A stretch of 45,220 bases of DNA from Lachnospiraceae bacterium (GTDB lineage: Bacteria > Bacillota > Clostridia > Lachnospirales > Lachnospiraceae), in contig JAQXFO010000040.1 in NCBI GenBank assembly GCA_029005135.1, positions 1 to 45,220 on the forward strand, given 5' to 3'. The notes beneath the pieces were generated by a model. It was not told the DNA's origin. It worked only from the letters and a program-made list of their open reading frames with translations, and ran no database searches. The translations under genes were made by a program, and so were the position numbers. Shown here piece after piece: positions 7,107 to 15,612 of the stretch (its first letter is position 1; every line of letters starts with the position of its first letter).

Positions 7107-7865
7107 TTAGAAAGCGATCCAGCCGCCGTCGACCGGCATGATGACGCCGCTGATATAGGCGGAGTCATCGGAGGCCAGGAACAGAGCCGCCTTCGCGATG
7201 TCGTCCGCTTCACCGGCTTCCGGTGCCAGACCCAGCACGCCCTGCAGCTTGCCGTAGCCGTTCATGTTCGGCATACCCATGGCACTGCTGATTTCAGTCT
7301 TGATACCGCCCGGGGCGATGGCGTTGCAGCGGATGCCGTCCTTCATGTACATATAGGCGGTATTTTTGGTCATGGCATTCAGCGCAGCCTTGGAGGCACC
7401 GTAGATCGGACCGGCGGCCTGATGCATGGAGCCGATGGAGGAGACATTGATGATATTGCCGCCGTTACCCTGCGCCAGGAATACCTGGCAGGCTTTTCTC
7501 ATAGACGCCAGCGGGCCGTAGACATTGATGCCCATGACATAGTCATACTTCTCATCGGAGGCTTCGGCGATCGGCGCCATATCGTCCATAACACCGGCAT
7601 TGTTGACAAGAACATCCAGCTTGCCGAATTCCTTCACGGCCAGATCGATCATGGCTTCGTCATCCTCGCGTTTGGAGACGTCGCCGGCGAAGGTGACGAG
7701 ACGACCGGGGGCATCCTTCAGGCTTTCCGCCAGACTGTCCAGACGCTCCTTTCTTCTGGCCACAGCCACGACCTGTGCCCCTTCTCTGACGAAGAGTTCC
7801 ACGATAGCTTTACCCATACCGGAAGAGGCTCCGGTGACAACGATTGACTTTCCTTCGAGCTTCAT
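7107..7865 (-). CDS. Short-chain dehydrogenase/reductase (SDR)
   Basis: A 252-residue classical SDR. It has the nucleotide loop TGASSGMG (11-18), NNAG (88-91), N114, S143, Y155 and K159 (Y-x-x-x-K), and the C-terminal motif SGVIMPVDGGWIAF. It is probably an NAD(P)-dependent oxidoreductase acting on a hydroxyl or keto group; the substrate is not readable. Start: ATG at 7865 behind AAAGGATGG. It is divergent from a TetR regulator, with palindromes in the shared 137-bp region, so it is probably the regulator's target. Confidence 0.93.
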   Translation of the reverse strand: MKLEGKSIVVTGASSGMGKAIVELFVREGAQVVAVARRKERLDSLAESLKDAPGRLVTFAGDVSKREDDEAMIDLAVKEFGKLDVLVNNAGVMDDMAPIAEASDEKYDYVMGINVYGPLASMRKACQVFLAQGNGGNIINVSSIGSMHQAAGPIYGASKAALNAMTKNTAYMYMKDGIRCNAIAPGGIKTEISSAMGMPNMNGYGKLQGVLGLAPEAGEADDIAKAALFLASDDSAYISGVIMPVDGGWIAF

Positions 7866-7885
7866 AGGTCCATCCTTTCTGATAT

Positions 7886-7899
7886 CGGAAATATTTCCG
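7886..7899. promoter_or_regulatory. 14-bp perfect palindrome, candidate operator on the SDR side
   Basis: CGGAAATATTTCCG is a perfect palindrome just downstream of the minus-strand TATAAT (7914-7909), so protein bound there would block SDR transcription. It differs in sequence from the 7947-7960 palindrome. Confidence 0.55.
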
Positions 7900-7904
7900 T
7901 TTTC

Positions 7905-7932
7905 TTTCATTATAAAGGGCACTATAATGAAA
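7905..7932. promoter_or_regulatory. Face-to-face -10 elements within an inverted repeat
   Basis: TTTCATTATA (7905-7914) and TATAATGAAA (7923-7932) are exact inverted copies with an 8-bp spacer. Each arm contains a perfect TATAAT, one reading toward the SDR gene (7914-7909) and one toward tetR (7923-7928). The two promoters therefore overlap; the -35 elements are weak (TTGTTT or GTTGTT for SDR). Confidence 0.6.
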
Positions 7933-7934
7933 AC

Positions 7935-7962
7935 AACCGACATTTTCCGACAATTGTCGGTT
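7935..7962. promoter_or_regulatory. Nested palindromes, candidate TetR operator
   Basis: CCGACAATTGTCGG (7947-7960) is a perfect 14-bp palindrome. An extra half-site AACCGACA at 7935-7942 pairs with TGTCGGTT at 7955-7962. The element lies just downstream of the plus-strand TATAAT, a typical place for TetR autorepression. Confidence 0.6.
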
Positions 7963-8002
7963 ATCTCATTTTCAAAACGATACACGAAAGGAATCTCCGG
8001 CC

Positions 8003-8554
8003 ATGGAAGACAAACGCGTCCGAAAAAGCAAAGAAGCGCTCAAAACAGCGCTTCTGACTCTGCGATCTTCTAAAGAATTGAAGGATATCAGTGTCACGGA
8101 GCTCTGCCGCAAAGCCGGGCTCAACCGGTCCACCTTCTATGCTAATTACGCGGATATCAACGCCCTGGCGGCGGATTGTGTGACCGATCTTCTTCACTGG
8201 CTTCTTACCGATATGAACACTCAGCCGTCGGCTTCGGACGGTATGACCCGAAAAACCGTCCGGGACTCTGTCAAACGGTTTCTGACATATATGAAAGAGA
8301 ATCCGGCGATATTCCGGATTCTCTATGATTCAGAAGAACGTTTTCTTTTTGTTTCACAGATCATCGCCTACGCCGGGAGCAGCGGCCGGCCGGCTGAGGC
8401 GTGCCGGCGGTACCGGGATCTGTACTGCGTCGTCGGCGCCTTTGCCGTCACACGCCAATGGTTTCTGGATGGCTGCTCTTTTCCCGTCGAGGATATGACA
8501 ACGCTTCTTTGCACGCTGCTGTCCGCATCCGGAGAAGTCCCGATCAGTACCTGA
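8003..8554 (+). CDS. TetR family transcriptional regulator
   Basis: A 183-residue TetR/AcrR-type regulator. The N-terminal HTH spans about residues 8-55, with ISVTELCRKAGLNRSTFYANY as helices 2-3. The C-terminal helical domain resembles the TetR_C_33-type domain of Clostridia (KENPAIFRILYDSEE region) and should bind an unknown ligand. Start: ATG at 8003 with GAAAGGAAT upstream. It is divergent from the SDR gene. Its last 11 bp overlap the 3' end of truA-alkD on the opposite strand. Confidence 0.9.
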   Translation: MEDKRVRKSKEALKTALLTLRSSKELKDISVTELCRKAGLNRSTFYANYADINALAADCVTDLLHWLLTDMNTQPSASDGMTRKTVRDSVKRFLTYMKENPAIFRILYDSEERFLFVSQIIAYAGSSGRPAEACRRYRDLYCVVGAFAVTRQWFLDGCSFPVEDMTTLLCTLLSASGEVPIST

Positions 8555-9962
8555 GTGTCTTCAGATACGTCTTGGTTGCCTCCGGGATACGCCGGCTTTC
8601 ACAGGCCTTGCGGATAGTCAGGTTATGAACCGTCTTTGTCAGTTTCCGGTCCGTCAGATACCCGATGACCGCCTCGTACTGTTTTGTCAGGGCTTCGGCA
8701 AAATACCAGGCCGCGCCCATGGCGACGTAGTGATCGTCGGCGGTCAGGCCCGCCACCAGAGACGGATACTCCGGCCGGAAACGGTCATCCAGGAAAAGGC
8801 GCATCAGCAGATTGACGGCATAGCGTCTGGTAAAGGGCAGCGGTGAAGTCAGCCAGCGCCGGATGGAAGGCAGAAGTGCCTCCGCCTGAGCTGCAAAGAC
8901 CTTCGGGCAGGGAATATCACAGGTCTCCCAGTTGTCGATGAAGGGCAGCATCTCGGATACGGCCGTCAGCGCCCTGTCAAAATCCGTCATCCGGCGGATC
9001 AGTTCCATATGAAGGTCATTTTCCTCAAGATACCGATGCGGCACCGTTTCGAGAAAACGGGCCGCTTTTTCTGTCCCGTTGATGGTATCGGCATAACGGC
9101 ACAGAACAGGCCGGCGTATGCCGATGATGTCCTCCGGATTGACGGTGGGGATCAGACGGGCGGAAAAGTCATGATAGCCGTTCTCATCCTTCAGCGCCAT
9201 CAGGTCATGGCGCACCGGCGAGTCGGCATCGGGATAAGCGATCTTCTGAAGGATCAGTCCCTTCGGGATGGCGGTGGGCCCGGCGGCACGGCGGTCGGCA
9301 GCCTCCAGGATACCGGGCATGGCCTCCGCCTTCCGATAGCCCTTGCCGATATCCGCCAGTGTCCCGGCCAGAATGCGCACCATATTGTAAAGGAAGCCCG
9401 ATCCGGTGATACGGAAAATCACCCGGTCACCTTCCCGCCGCACCGAGGCATCGTAAATATGCCGCACGGTGGTTTTGGCACTGGAACCGGCGGCACAGAA
9501 GGAAGCGAAATCGTGCTCGCCGATGAGGTACCCGGCGGCCTTATCCATTTTCCTGTCATCCAGAGGCCCGTAGACATGCCACTCATAGAGGCGGCGGGTC
9601 GGATCCGGATGGGTACGGTTCAGAATATGGTATTCGTAGGTCTTGACAGTTCTCTGAAAACGGGGATGAAAGTCATCAGACACCTGTTCGGAGGCGGAGA
9701 TGCGGATGTCCTCGGGCAGACGGGCATTGAGTGCGTAGGCGATCTTGCCCGGGGCGATTCTCGTGTCCACGTCGAAAACCGCGACGTTGCCCGCGGCATG
9801 GACGCCGGTATCGGTCCGGCTGGCACTCATGGTCCTTATCGGAGTCCCGAACAGCTCGCAAAGCGCCTTTTCCAGCACATCCTGGATGGCGGTACCGTTC
9901 GCCTGACTCTGATATCCCACATAGGCGGTACCATCATAGGCCACCGTGAGTTTGATCCTCAT
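8544..9962 (-). CDS. truA: TruA tRNA pseudouridine synthase fused to AlkD-like DNA alkylation repair domain
   Basis: A single 472-codon frame with two complete modules. Residues 1-248 are TruA, which makes pseudouridine at tRNA positions 38-40. Visible are VAYDGTAYVGYQ, the catalytic S-R-T-D51-T-G-V-H-A loop, and ITGSGFLYNMVRILAGTL. Residues 252-472 match a full-length clostridial AlkD/COG4912 HEAT-repeat DNA glycosylase: DFSARLIPTVNPEDIIGIRRP, FIDNWETCD (W345, D349), AWYFAEALTKQYE (W419) and a K-T-Y-L-K-T-L-R end. The internal ATG at 9200 has no ribosome site, so separate translation of the second module is unlikely. The start overlaps the ecfT stop as ATGA. TruA normally ends near residue 250. 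An assembly error is possible, but both halves are intact and in frame. Confidence 0.88.
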   Translation of the reverse strand: MRIKLTVAYDGTAYVGYQSQANGTAIQDVLEKALCELFGTPIRTMSASRTDTGVHAAGNVAVFDVDTRIAPGKIAYALNARLPEDIRISASEQVSDDFHPRFQRTVKTYEYHILNRTHPDPTRRLYEWHVYGPLDDRKMDKAAGYLIGEHDFASFCAAGSSAKTTVRHIYDASVRREGDRVIFRITGSGFLYNMVRILAGTLADIGKGYRKAEAMPGILEAADRRAAGPTAIPKGLILQKIAYPDADSPVRHDLMALKDENGYHDFSARLIPTVNPEDIIGIRRPVLCRYADTINGTEKAARFLETVPHRYLEENDLHMELIRRMTDFDRALTAVSEMLPFIDNWETCDIPCPKVFAAQAEALLPSIRRWLTSPLPFTRRYAVNLLMRLFLDDRFRPEYPSLVAGLTADDHYVAMGAAWYFAEALTKQYEAVIGYLTDRKLTKTVHNLTIRKACESRRIPEATKTYLKTLRY

Positions 9963-10783
9963 ATGAGCTTGCCTCCGGGCAGAGATGCCCCGCAGATTCT
10001 GAAAAAGATCGAAATGCCCAGCAGCACCAGAAGCACAGCATACGCTGTATAGTCCCGGGCTGCGTAGCGGAGAGGCTTCATCTGGGTGCGGCCGTCGCCG
10101 CCGTGATAACAGCGGGATTCCATCGCCATGGCCAGATCATTGGCCCGGCGGAAGGCCGATACAAAAAGCGGTACCAGAAGAGGGATCATGGCCTTGAGGC
10201 GGCGCAGGAAGCTGCCGGATTCAAAATCGGCCCCCCGGGCGATCTGAGCCTGCCGTATCTTGTCCGTCTCCTCCATAAGGATCGGGATAAAACGCAGGGC
10301 GATGGACATCATCATAGCGATCTCATGGACCGGCACATGAATCCGGCTCAGAGGCGCGAAGAGCTTCTCCATGCCGTCGGTCAGCTGGTTCGGCGTCGTC
10401 GTCAGCGTCATCAGCGAAGAACCCAGAACCAGATACATCAGGCGTATCGCCATACGGACCGCCACCTGAACGCCCTGAACCGTGATGCTGATAAAGCCGA
10501 ACCGGAAAATCTCATCCCCCGGTGTCAGCAGCAGGTTAAACAGGACCGTGACCACCAGAATGACCGTCAGCGGCTTCAGCCCGCCCAGTATGATGCGAAA
10601 GGGAACCCGCGTCAGCACCATAAGTGTAAGAAGTACCGCTGTCATGAAGACATAACCGAGAGTACCCTTCACAAGAAAAAGCGCCACAATATAAATCAGC
10701 GTGCCGAGAAATTTGACCCGGGCATCCAGCCTGTGCAGGATGGAGTCCGACGGATAATACTGTCCAAGTGTAACGTCACGCAT
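9959..10783 (-). CDS. ecfT: ECF transporter transmembrane subunit EcfT
   Basis: A 274-residue membrane protein, the T component that couples the EcfA ATPases to interchangeable substrate-binding S proteins for vitamin or cofactor uptake. It has about five transmembrane segments and the two coupling-helix motifs, ARGADFES (about 175-182) and the later MESRCYHGG. The ATG at 10783 overlaps the ecfA stop by eight bases, with AGGAAA about ten bases upstream. An upstream in-frame start would extend it into ecfA. No S component is encoded nearby, so this is a group II (shared) module. Confidence 0.95.
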   Translation of the reverse strand: MRDVTLGQYYPSDSILHRLDARVKFLGTLIYIVALFLVKGTLGYVFMTAVLLTLMVLTRVPFRIILGGLKPLTVILVVTVLFNLLLTPGDEIFRFGFISITVQGVQVAVRMAIRLMYLVLGSSLMTLTTTPNQLTDGMEKLFAPLSRIHVPVHEIAMMMSIALRFIPILMEETDKIRQAQIARGADFESGSFLRRLKAMIPLLVPLFVSAFRRANDLAMAMESRCYHGGDGRTQMKPLRYAARDYTAYAVLLVLLGISIFFRICGASLPGGKLI

Positions 10784-12632
10784 GGGAGGATTTCCTTTCA
10801 AGTACACGAAGAATCTCGTGATAAGCCTCATCCACGGTCATGGCCTCGGCGGAGACAGGCAGGCCCGCTGCCTTCAGTTCGTGCATCAGATAAGTCATGC
10901 GCGGAGCCGCCAGTCCGATGCTTTCCAGCGCCTTATAATGACGGAAAACCTGCCGCGGTGTGTCGTCATAGAGGAGACGGCCGTCGCTGATTACCAGAAG
11001 TCTGTCCGCATAACGGGCGGCGTCTTCCATGCTGTGTGTGACCAGAAGGATCGTAATGCCCTGTTCGGTCTGAAGGGCCTTAAGGCAGTCGAGAATATCA
11101 TCCCTTCCGGCAGGGTCGAGACCGGCCGTCGGTTCATCCAGAATCAGCACCTGAGGATTCATGGCCAGCACACCGGCGATGGCTACGCGGCGCTTCTGTC
11201 CGCCGGAAATGTCGAAGGGAGATTCTTCGTACATCGACTCGGGAATGCCTGTCAGCGCCAGGGCTTTCCGGGCCTTCGCCTCGGCCGCAGCCTTGTCCAG
11301 TCCCTGATTCTTCGGGCCGAAACAGACGTCCGCCAGGATCGTTGTCTCAAAAAGCTGATGCTCCGGATACTGGAAAACCAGCCCCACCCGGGTTCTCAGG
11401 TTCCGGATATCAAAGGTCTTATCGGTAATATCGCAGCCCTCCCACAGCACTTCGCCCGCGGTGGGCTTGAGAAGACCGTTAAGATGCTGGATAAAAGTGG
11501 ACTTTCCGGAGCCGGTATGGCCAATCAGGGCAATAAACTCGCCGTGCCCGATACGCACTGAGATATCATCCAGGGCCCGGGAGGCGTAAACAGTACCGGC
11601 ACCGTAGTCATGGCACAGGCGGCGCGTCTCCAGAAGAGGGATTTCGCCGCGGCTGTCGCCGACACCGGTTCCGGCGGCTTCGCCGGTTTTGCCGGAAGCC
11701 GAGGCGGCGTCTTCCTCCGTCTCTTCTCCTGCCGCTTTTGCGGCCTCTCCCACGGTTTCCATCGCATTCTCCGCACCTGGTTCTGCCAGAGCCAGGATCG
11801 CGCCGCGCAGTTCTTCCTCCGTCAGAAGATCCGGTGCCACCGGATAACCGGCCCGATTCAGCTTATAAGCCAGTTCCGTCACCTCGGGCACGTCCAGACG
11901 ATAGCCCTTGAGCCTGTCGACCTGGGCAAAGATCTCGCGGGGGGTGCCTGTCATGACCAGGTCGCCCTTGTCCATGACGTAGACACGGTCGGCCCAGACA
12001 ACCTCTTCCATATAGTGTGTGATCAGAATAACGGTCACGTTTTCTTTTTCGTTCAGTTCCCGGACGACCTTGAGGACCTCCCGGCGGCCGTCGGGATCCA
12101 GCATGGCCGTCGGCTCGTCCAGCACGATGCACTGTGGGCGCATGGCCACAACGCCGGCGATAGCCACCCGCTGCTTCTGACCGCCTGACAGGCGGTTGGG
12201 CGATTTTTCCCGGAAGGCCTGCATGCCGACCTTGGTCAGGGCGTCATCCACGCGTTTCCAGATATCCTCCGTGGGCACACCGAGATTCTCGGGACCGAAG
12301 CCGGCATCCTCTTCCACCACCGTGCCGATGATCTGGTTGTCGGGATTCTGAAAGACCATGCCGGCCTTCTGACGGATCTTCCACAGTTCCTTCTCTTCGG
12401 CCGTATTACGGCCGTCGATCCAGATCGTGCCGGAGGTCGGCAGAAGAAGGGCATTGATGTGCTTGGCCAGCGTGGACTTGCCGGAGCCGTTGTGCCCCAG
12501 GACGGCTATGAACTCGCCGGGCTCGACATCCAGATCAAGACTGTTGATGGCCCGGATCTTCTCCGGTTCTTTTTCTTCATCGCTGTATTTCAGATACTGA
12601 AATCCCAGCTGTCTGGCTTTGATAATACTCAT
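10776..12632 (-). CDS. ecfA: Single-chain EcfA1-EcfA2 ATPase of the ECF transporter
   Basis: A 618-residue protein with two complete ABC ATPases. Domain 1 is EcfA1-like: Walker A GHNGSGKST (46-54), FQNPDNQ, LSGGQ (148-152), IVLDE (169-173). Domain 2 is EcfA2-like: GHTGSGKST (371-379), FQYPEHQLFE, ISGGQ (475-479), LILDE (496-500). An Ala/Glu/Gly-rich linker joins them (about 280-330). These are usually two genes. The ATG at 12632 overlaps the ysxC stop as ATGA; a TTG seven codons upstream is less likely. It powers uptake together with EcfT. Confidence 0.95.
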   Translation of the reverse strand: MSIIKARQLGFQYLKYSDEEKEPEKIRAINSLDLDVEPGEFIAVLGHNGSGKSTLAKHINALLLPTSGTIWIDGRNTAEEKELWKIRQKAGMVFQNPDNQIIGTVVEEDAGFGPENLGVPTEDIWKRVDDALTKVGMQAFREKSPNRLSGGQKQRVAIAGVVAMRPQCIVLDEPTAMLDPDGRREVLKVVRELNEKENVTVILITHYMEEVVWADRVYVMDKGDLVMTGTPREIFAQVDRLKGYRLDVPEVTELAYKLNRAGYPVAPDLLTEEELRGAILALAEPGAENAMETVGEAAKAAGEETEEDAASASGKTGEAAGTGVGDSRGEIPLLETRRLCHDYGAGTVYASRALDDISVRIGHGEFIALIGHTGSGKSTFIQHLNGLLKPTAGEVLWEGCDITDKTFDIRNLRTRVGLVFQYPEHQLFETTILADVCFGPKNQGLDKAAAEAKARKALALTGIPESMYEESPFDISGGQKRRVAIAGVLAMNPQVLILDEPTAGLDPAGRDDILDCLKALQTEQGITILLVTHSMEDAARYADRLLVISDGRLLYDDTPRQVFRHYKALESIGLAAPRMTYLMHELKAAGLPVSAEAMTVDEAYHEILRVLERKSSHA

Positions 12633-13249
12633 GTTTCGGCTATCAGTCTCCAAATATCGTCCATGCCTTCTTTGTTAAGGGCAGAAAACGGGATCACCGG
12701 CGTATCGGCACTGACCTTCAGGGCCGTGCGGATCATGCTGAGGCTCCTGTCAAGCTGGGAACGCTTGATCTTATCCTTCTTGGTTGCGATGATAACCGCC
12801 TGTTTGCCGTTTTCCACGATCCAGCGGTACATCATTTTGTCATTCTCGGAGGGCTCGTGGCGGATGTCCACCAACAGGAAGACACGGTTCAGCTGCTGAG
12901 AGGTATGCAGGTAACCCTCGATCATCCGGCCCCACTTTTCCTTTTCTTCCAGGGTGGTCTTGGCGTAGCCGTAGCCCGGCAGGTCTACGAGATAGCAGTC
13001 CGGTGCCATCCCGCGCTCAGAGACCTCCGCCGGCGCAACGCCTTCGTTGACATGATAGTAATTGATGGTCTGGGTTTTGCCCGGCCTCTCGGAGACCCGG
13101 GCATAAGCCTTCCGGTTGATCAGCGTATTGATCAGAGAGGACTTGCCCACGTTGGATTTTCCGGCAAAGGCCGTTTCGGGGACGGTCATCTGCGGCACAG
13201 TACTGGTGACGCCGATGACTTTTTCCAGATTGACCGATTTGATTTTCAT
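12629..13249 (-). CDS. ysxC: Ribosome biogenesis GTPase YsxC/EngB
   Basis: A 206-residue GTPase needed for late 50S assembly. Motifs: G1 AGKSNVGKSS (29-38), G2 region around RPGKTQTINYY, G3 DLPGYG (89-94), G4 TKKDK (156-160), G5 SALN. Compared with typical members there is an insert of some 10-15 residues between switch I and G3 (around VAPAEVSERGMAPD). The ATG at 13249 overlaps the lon stop (ATGA), and its own stop overlaps ecfA. Lon followed by ysxC is a classic Firmicutes arrangement. Confidence 0.97.
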   Translation of the reverse strand: MKIKSVNLEKVIGVTSTVPQMTVPETAFAGKSNVGKSSLINTLINRKAYARVSERPGKTQTINYYHVNEGVAPAEVSERGMAPDCYLVDLPGYGYAKTTLEEKEKWGRMIEGYLHTSQQLNRVFLLVDIRHEPSENDKMMYRWIVENGKQAVIIATKKDKIKRSQLDRSLSMIRTALKVSADTPVIPFSALNKEGMDDIWRLIAET

Positions 13250-15564
13250 GCTTTCACCAGGGCTTCCTTCAGGACCTGGCTCATGGAGGAGACGTAGACG
13301 ATCTTCAGACCGTCGGTGATCTCACTGCTGAGCTCGGCTATCTGATTCTTGTTGCTTTCCGGGACAAGGACCTTCACAACACCGGCTTTCTTGGCGGCCA
13401 GCAGCTTTTCCTTGAGTCCGCCGATGGGCAGGACACGACCGCGCAGGGTAATCTCACCGGTCATGGCCACATTGGCATGGACCGGCTGTCCTGTCAGGGC
13501 CGATACCATCGCCAGGGCCATGGTGATGCCGGCGGAGGGACCGTCCTTGGGCACGGCACCTTCCGGGATATGGATATGGATATCCTTCTTTGTAAAGCTG
13601 TCATCGTCAATGCCCAGGCGCCCGGCTTCGCTGCGGATCCAGCTGATGCCGGCACGGGCAGATTCCTTCATCACATCGCCCAGCTGACCGGTCAGTACCA
13701 GTTCACCCTTACCGGGCATGACGTTGACCTCGATCTCCAGCGTATCGCCTCCCACGGCGGTCCAGGCCAGACCGCGGACAATGCCGATCTCGTCTTTTTT
13801 ATTGATCTTGTCGATACCGCCCCTGGGCTGTCCCAGGAAGGTCTTCAGGTTCTTATCGGTGACCGAGACCTTGCGCCGCCCTTCCTCCAGTATCAGGCGG
13901 GCGGCCTTGCGGCAGATCTGCCCGAGGCGCCGCTCCAGGGAACGGACGCCGGCCTCACGGGTGTAGCCGGTAATGATCTCAGACAGGGCTTTGTCGCTGA
14001 TGGAGAGCTGCTTCTTGACAAGACCATTAGCCTCGATCTGCTTGGGCAGCAGATGCTCCCGCGCGATATGCATTTTCTCATTTTCCGTATAGGAGCTGAC
14101 CTCGATCACCTCCATACGGTCATAAAGAGGCTGCGGGATCGCCGACGCGTCGTTGGCAGTGGTCAGGAAGAGCACCTCGGACAGGTCAATGGGAAGCTCG
14201 ATATAGTGATCCTCGAAACGGCTGTTCTGTTCGGAATCCAGCACCTCCAGCAGGGCCGACGCCGTCTCGCCTTTGTAGTTGGCGCTGACCTTGTCGATCT
14301 CATCCAGGACGATCAGCGGATTCTTGACGCCGGCGGTCTTCAGCGCTGCGGCGATGCGCCCGGGCATGGCACCCACATAAGTGCGGCGGTGGCCGCGGAT
14401 CTCAGCCTCGTCATGGACACCACCCAGAGACAGGCGGACGTATTTGCGGTCGAGGGCCTCCGCCACCGAGCGGGCGATGGAGGTTTTGCCGGTACCGGGC
14501 GGACCCACCAGACAGAGAATGGGCGAGCGACCCTTCTTCGTCAGAAATCGGACCGACAGAAATTCCAGGATACGGTCCTTAACCTGATCCATACCAAAAT
14601 GATCACGGTCCAGGATGGCCTTGGCCGCCTTCAGGTCTTCGCGGTCCTCACTCTTCTTATCCCAGGGCATTTTGAGAAGGGTGTCGAGATAACCGTACAT
14701 CACGTTGGCTTCCGGCGACTGGGAGGCCATGCGGGCATAACGGCCGATCTCCTCGCGGATCTTGTCCTTGATCTCGTCGGAGGCGGTCAGAAGCTCGCAG
14801 CGCTCCCGGAACTTGTCGGCATCCGTTTTGGTATTGTCTTCGCCGAGTTCCTCGCTGATGACCTTCATCTGCTCCCGGAGCACGTATTCCTTCTGATTAT
14901 TGTCCAGCTGCTTCTTAATACGCTGGTTCAGTTCCCGGCGGATCGTCAGCACACGGATCTCATTTTCGATCGTCACGCAGAGCAGCTCACACAGATCCGC
15001 CGTGGTCTCAGCCTCCAGAAGGGCCTGGCGCTTTTCCCACGGGATCGTCATAACATTGCCGATCTGCTCCACCAGGAGGCTCAGATCCTCCACGCCCATG
15101 ATATTGTCGGCTATCTCTCCGCTGATGTTGTCATCGGCGGCGCTGTAGGCGGCAAAAAGCTCCTTCAGCTGACGGCTGTAGGCCAGGGCGGCGGCTTCGT
15201 CGGGCAGACCGGTCTCCTCGATGGGACGGATCTCGCCGGTCAGGTAATCCTTGTCGGTATTGAGGCTGAGAAGCTCGGCCCGGCAGACACCCTCGACCAG
15301 CACGCGTACCATGTTCTTGGGCAGCTTGACGATCTGACGGATATGCGCCGCCGTACCAATGTCGAAGAGGTCAGCGCGGCCGGGCTCGTCCGTCTCGGGA
15401 TCTCTCTGGGCCACCACGAAGATCTTCTGATCCTTCTGCATGGCCTCCTCCACCGCACGGATCGATTTTTCCCGACCGACATCAAAGTGGGCAACCATGC
15501 CCGGCAGGATAACATTGCCGCGAAGGGCGATGAGCGGCAGACATCTGATAATCGTTTTACTCAA
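13246..15564 (-). CDS. lon: ATP-dependent protease Lon (LonA)
   Basis: A 772-residue LonA: N-terminal substrate domain (LPLIALRGNVILPGM), AAA+ module with Walker A GPPGTGKTS and the IVLDEIDK Walker B, then the C-terminal peptidase with catalytic S677 in PKDGPSAG and K720 in GGLKEK. It degrades misfolded and regulatory proteins as a cytoplasmic hexamer. The only start compatible with the conserved N-terminus is TTG at 15564, with AAGGAG about ten bases upstream and an in-frame TGA just before it. It follows clpX by 48 bp. No HAIR or CIRCE element is visible, so heat control would act elsewhere. Confidence 0.97.
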   Translation of the reverse strand: MSKTIIRCLPLIALRGNVILPGMVAHFDVGREKSIRAVEEAMQKDQKIFVVAQRDPETDEPGRADLFDIGTAAHIRQIVKLPKNMVRVLVEGVCRAELLSLNTDKDYLTGEIRPIEETGLPDEAAALAYSRQLKELFAAYSAADDNISGEIADNIMGVEDLSLLVEQIGNVMTIPWEKRQALLEAETTADLCELLCVTIENEIRVLTIRRELNQRIKKQLDNNQKEYVLREQMKVISEELGEDNTKTDADKFRERCELLTASDEIKDKIREEIGRYARMASQSPEANVMYGYLDTLLKMPWDKKSEDREDLKAAKAILDRDHFGMDQVKDRILEFLSVRFLTKKGRSPILCLVGPPGTGKTSIARSVAEALDRKYVRLSLGGVHDEAEIRGHRRTYVGAMPGRIAAALKTAGVKNPLIVLDEIDKVSANYKGETASALLEVLDSEQNSRFEDHYIELPIDLSEVLFLTTANDASAIPQPLYDRMEVIEVSSYTENEKMHIAREHLLPKQIEANGLVKKQLSISDKALSEIITGYTREAGVRSLERRLGQICRKAARLILEEGRRKVSVTDKNLKTFLGQPRGGIDKINKKDEIGIVRGLAWTAVGGDTLEIEVNVMPGKGELVLTGQLGDVMKESARAGISWIRSEAGRLGIDDDSFTKKDIHIHIPEGAVPKDGPSAGITMALAMVSALTGQPVHANVAMTGEITLRGRVLPIGGLKEKLLAAKKAGVVKVLVPESNKNQIAELSSEITDGLKIVYVSSMSQVLKEALVKA

Positions 15565-15612
15565 AAAAGGTCATCTCCTTCTTATCTGAAATGCCCCGGC
15601 AGGCAGCTTTTG

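Noticed and set aside
9180-9210. Separate translation start for the AlkD-like module
   Set aside because: The ATG at 9200 has no Shine-Dalgarno sequence and there is no stop codon for TruA, so one fused protein is the simpler reading.
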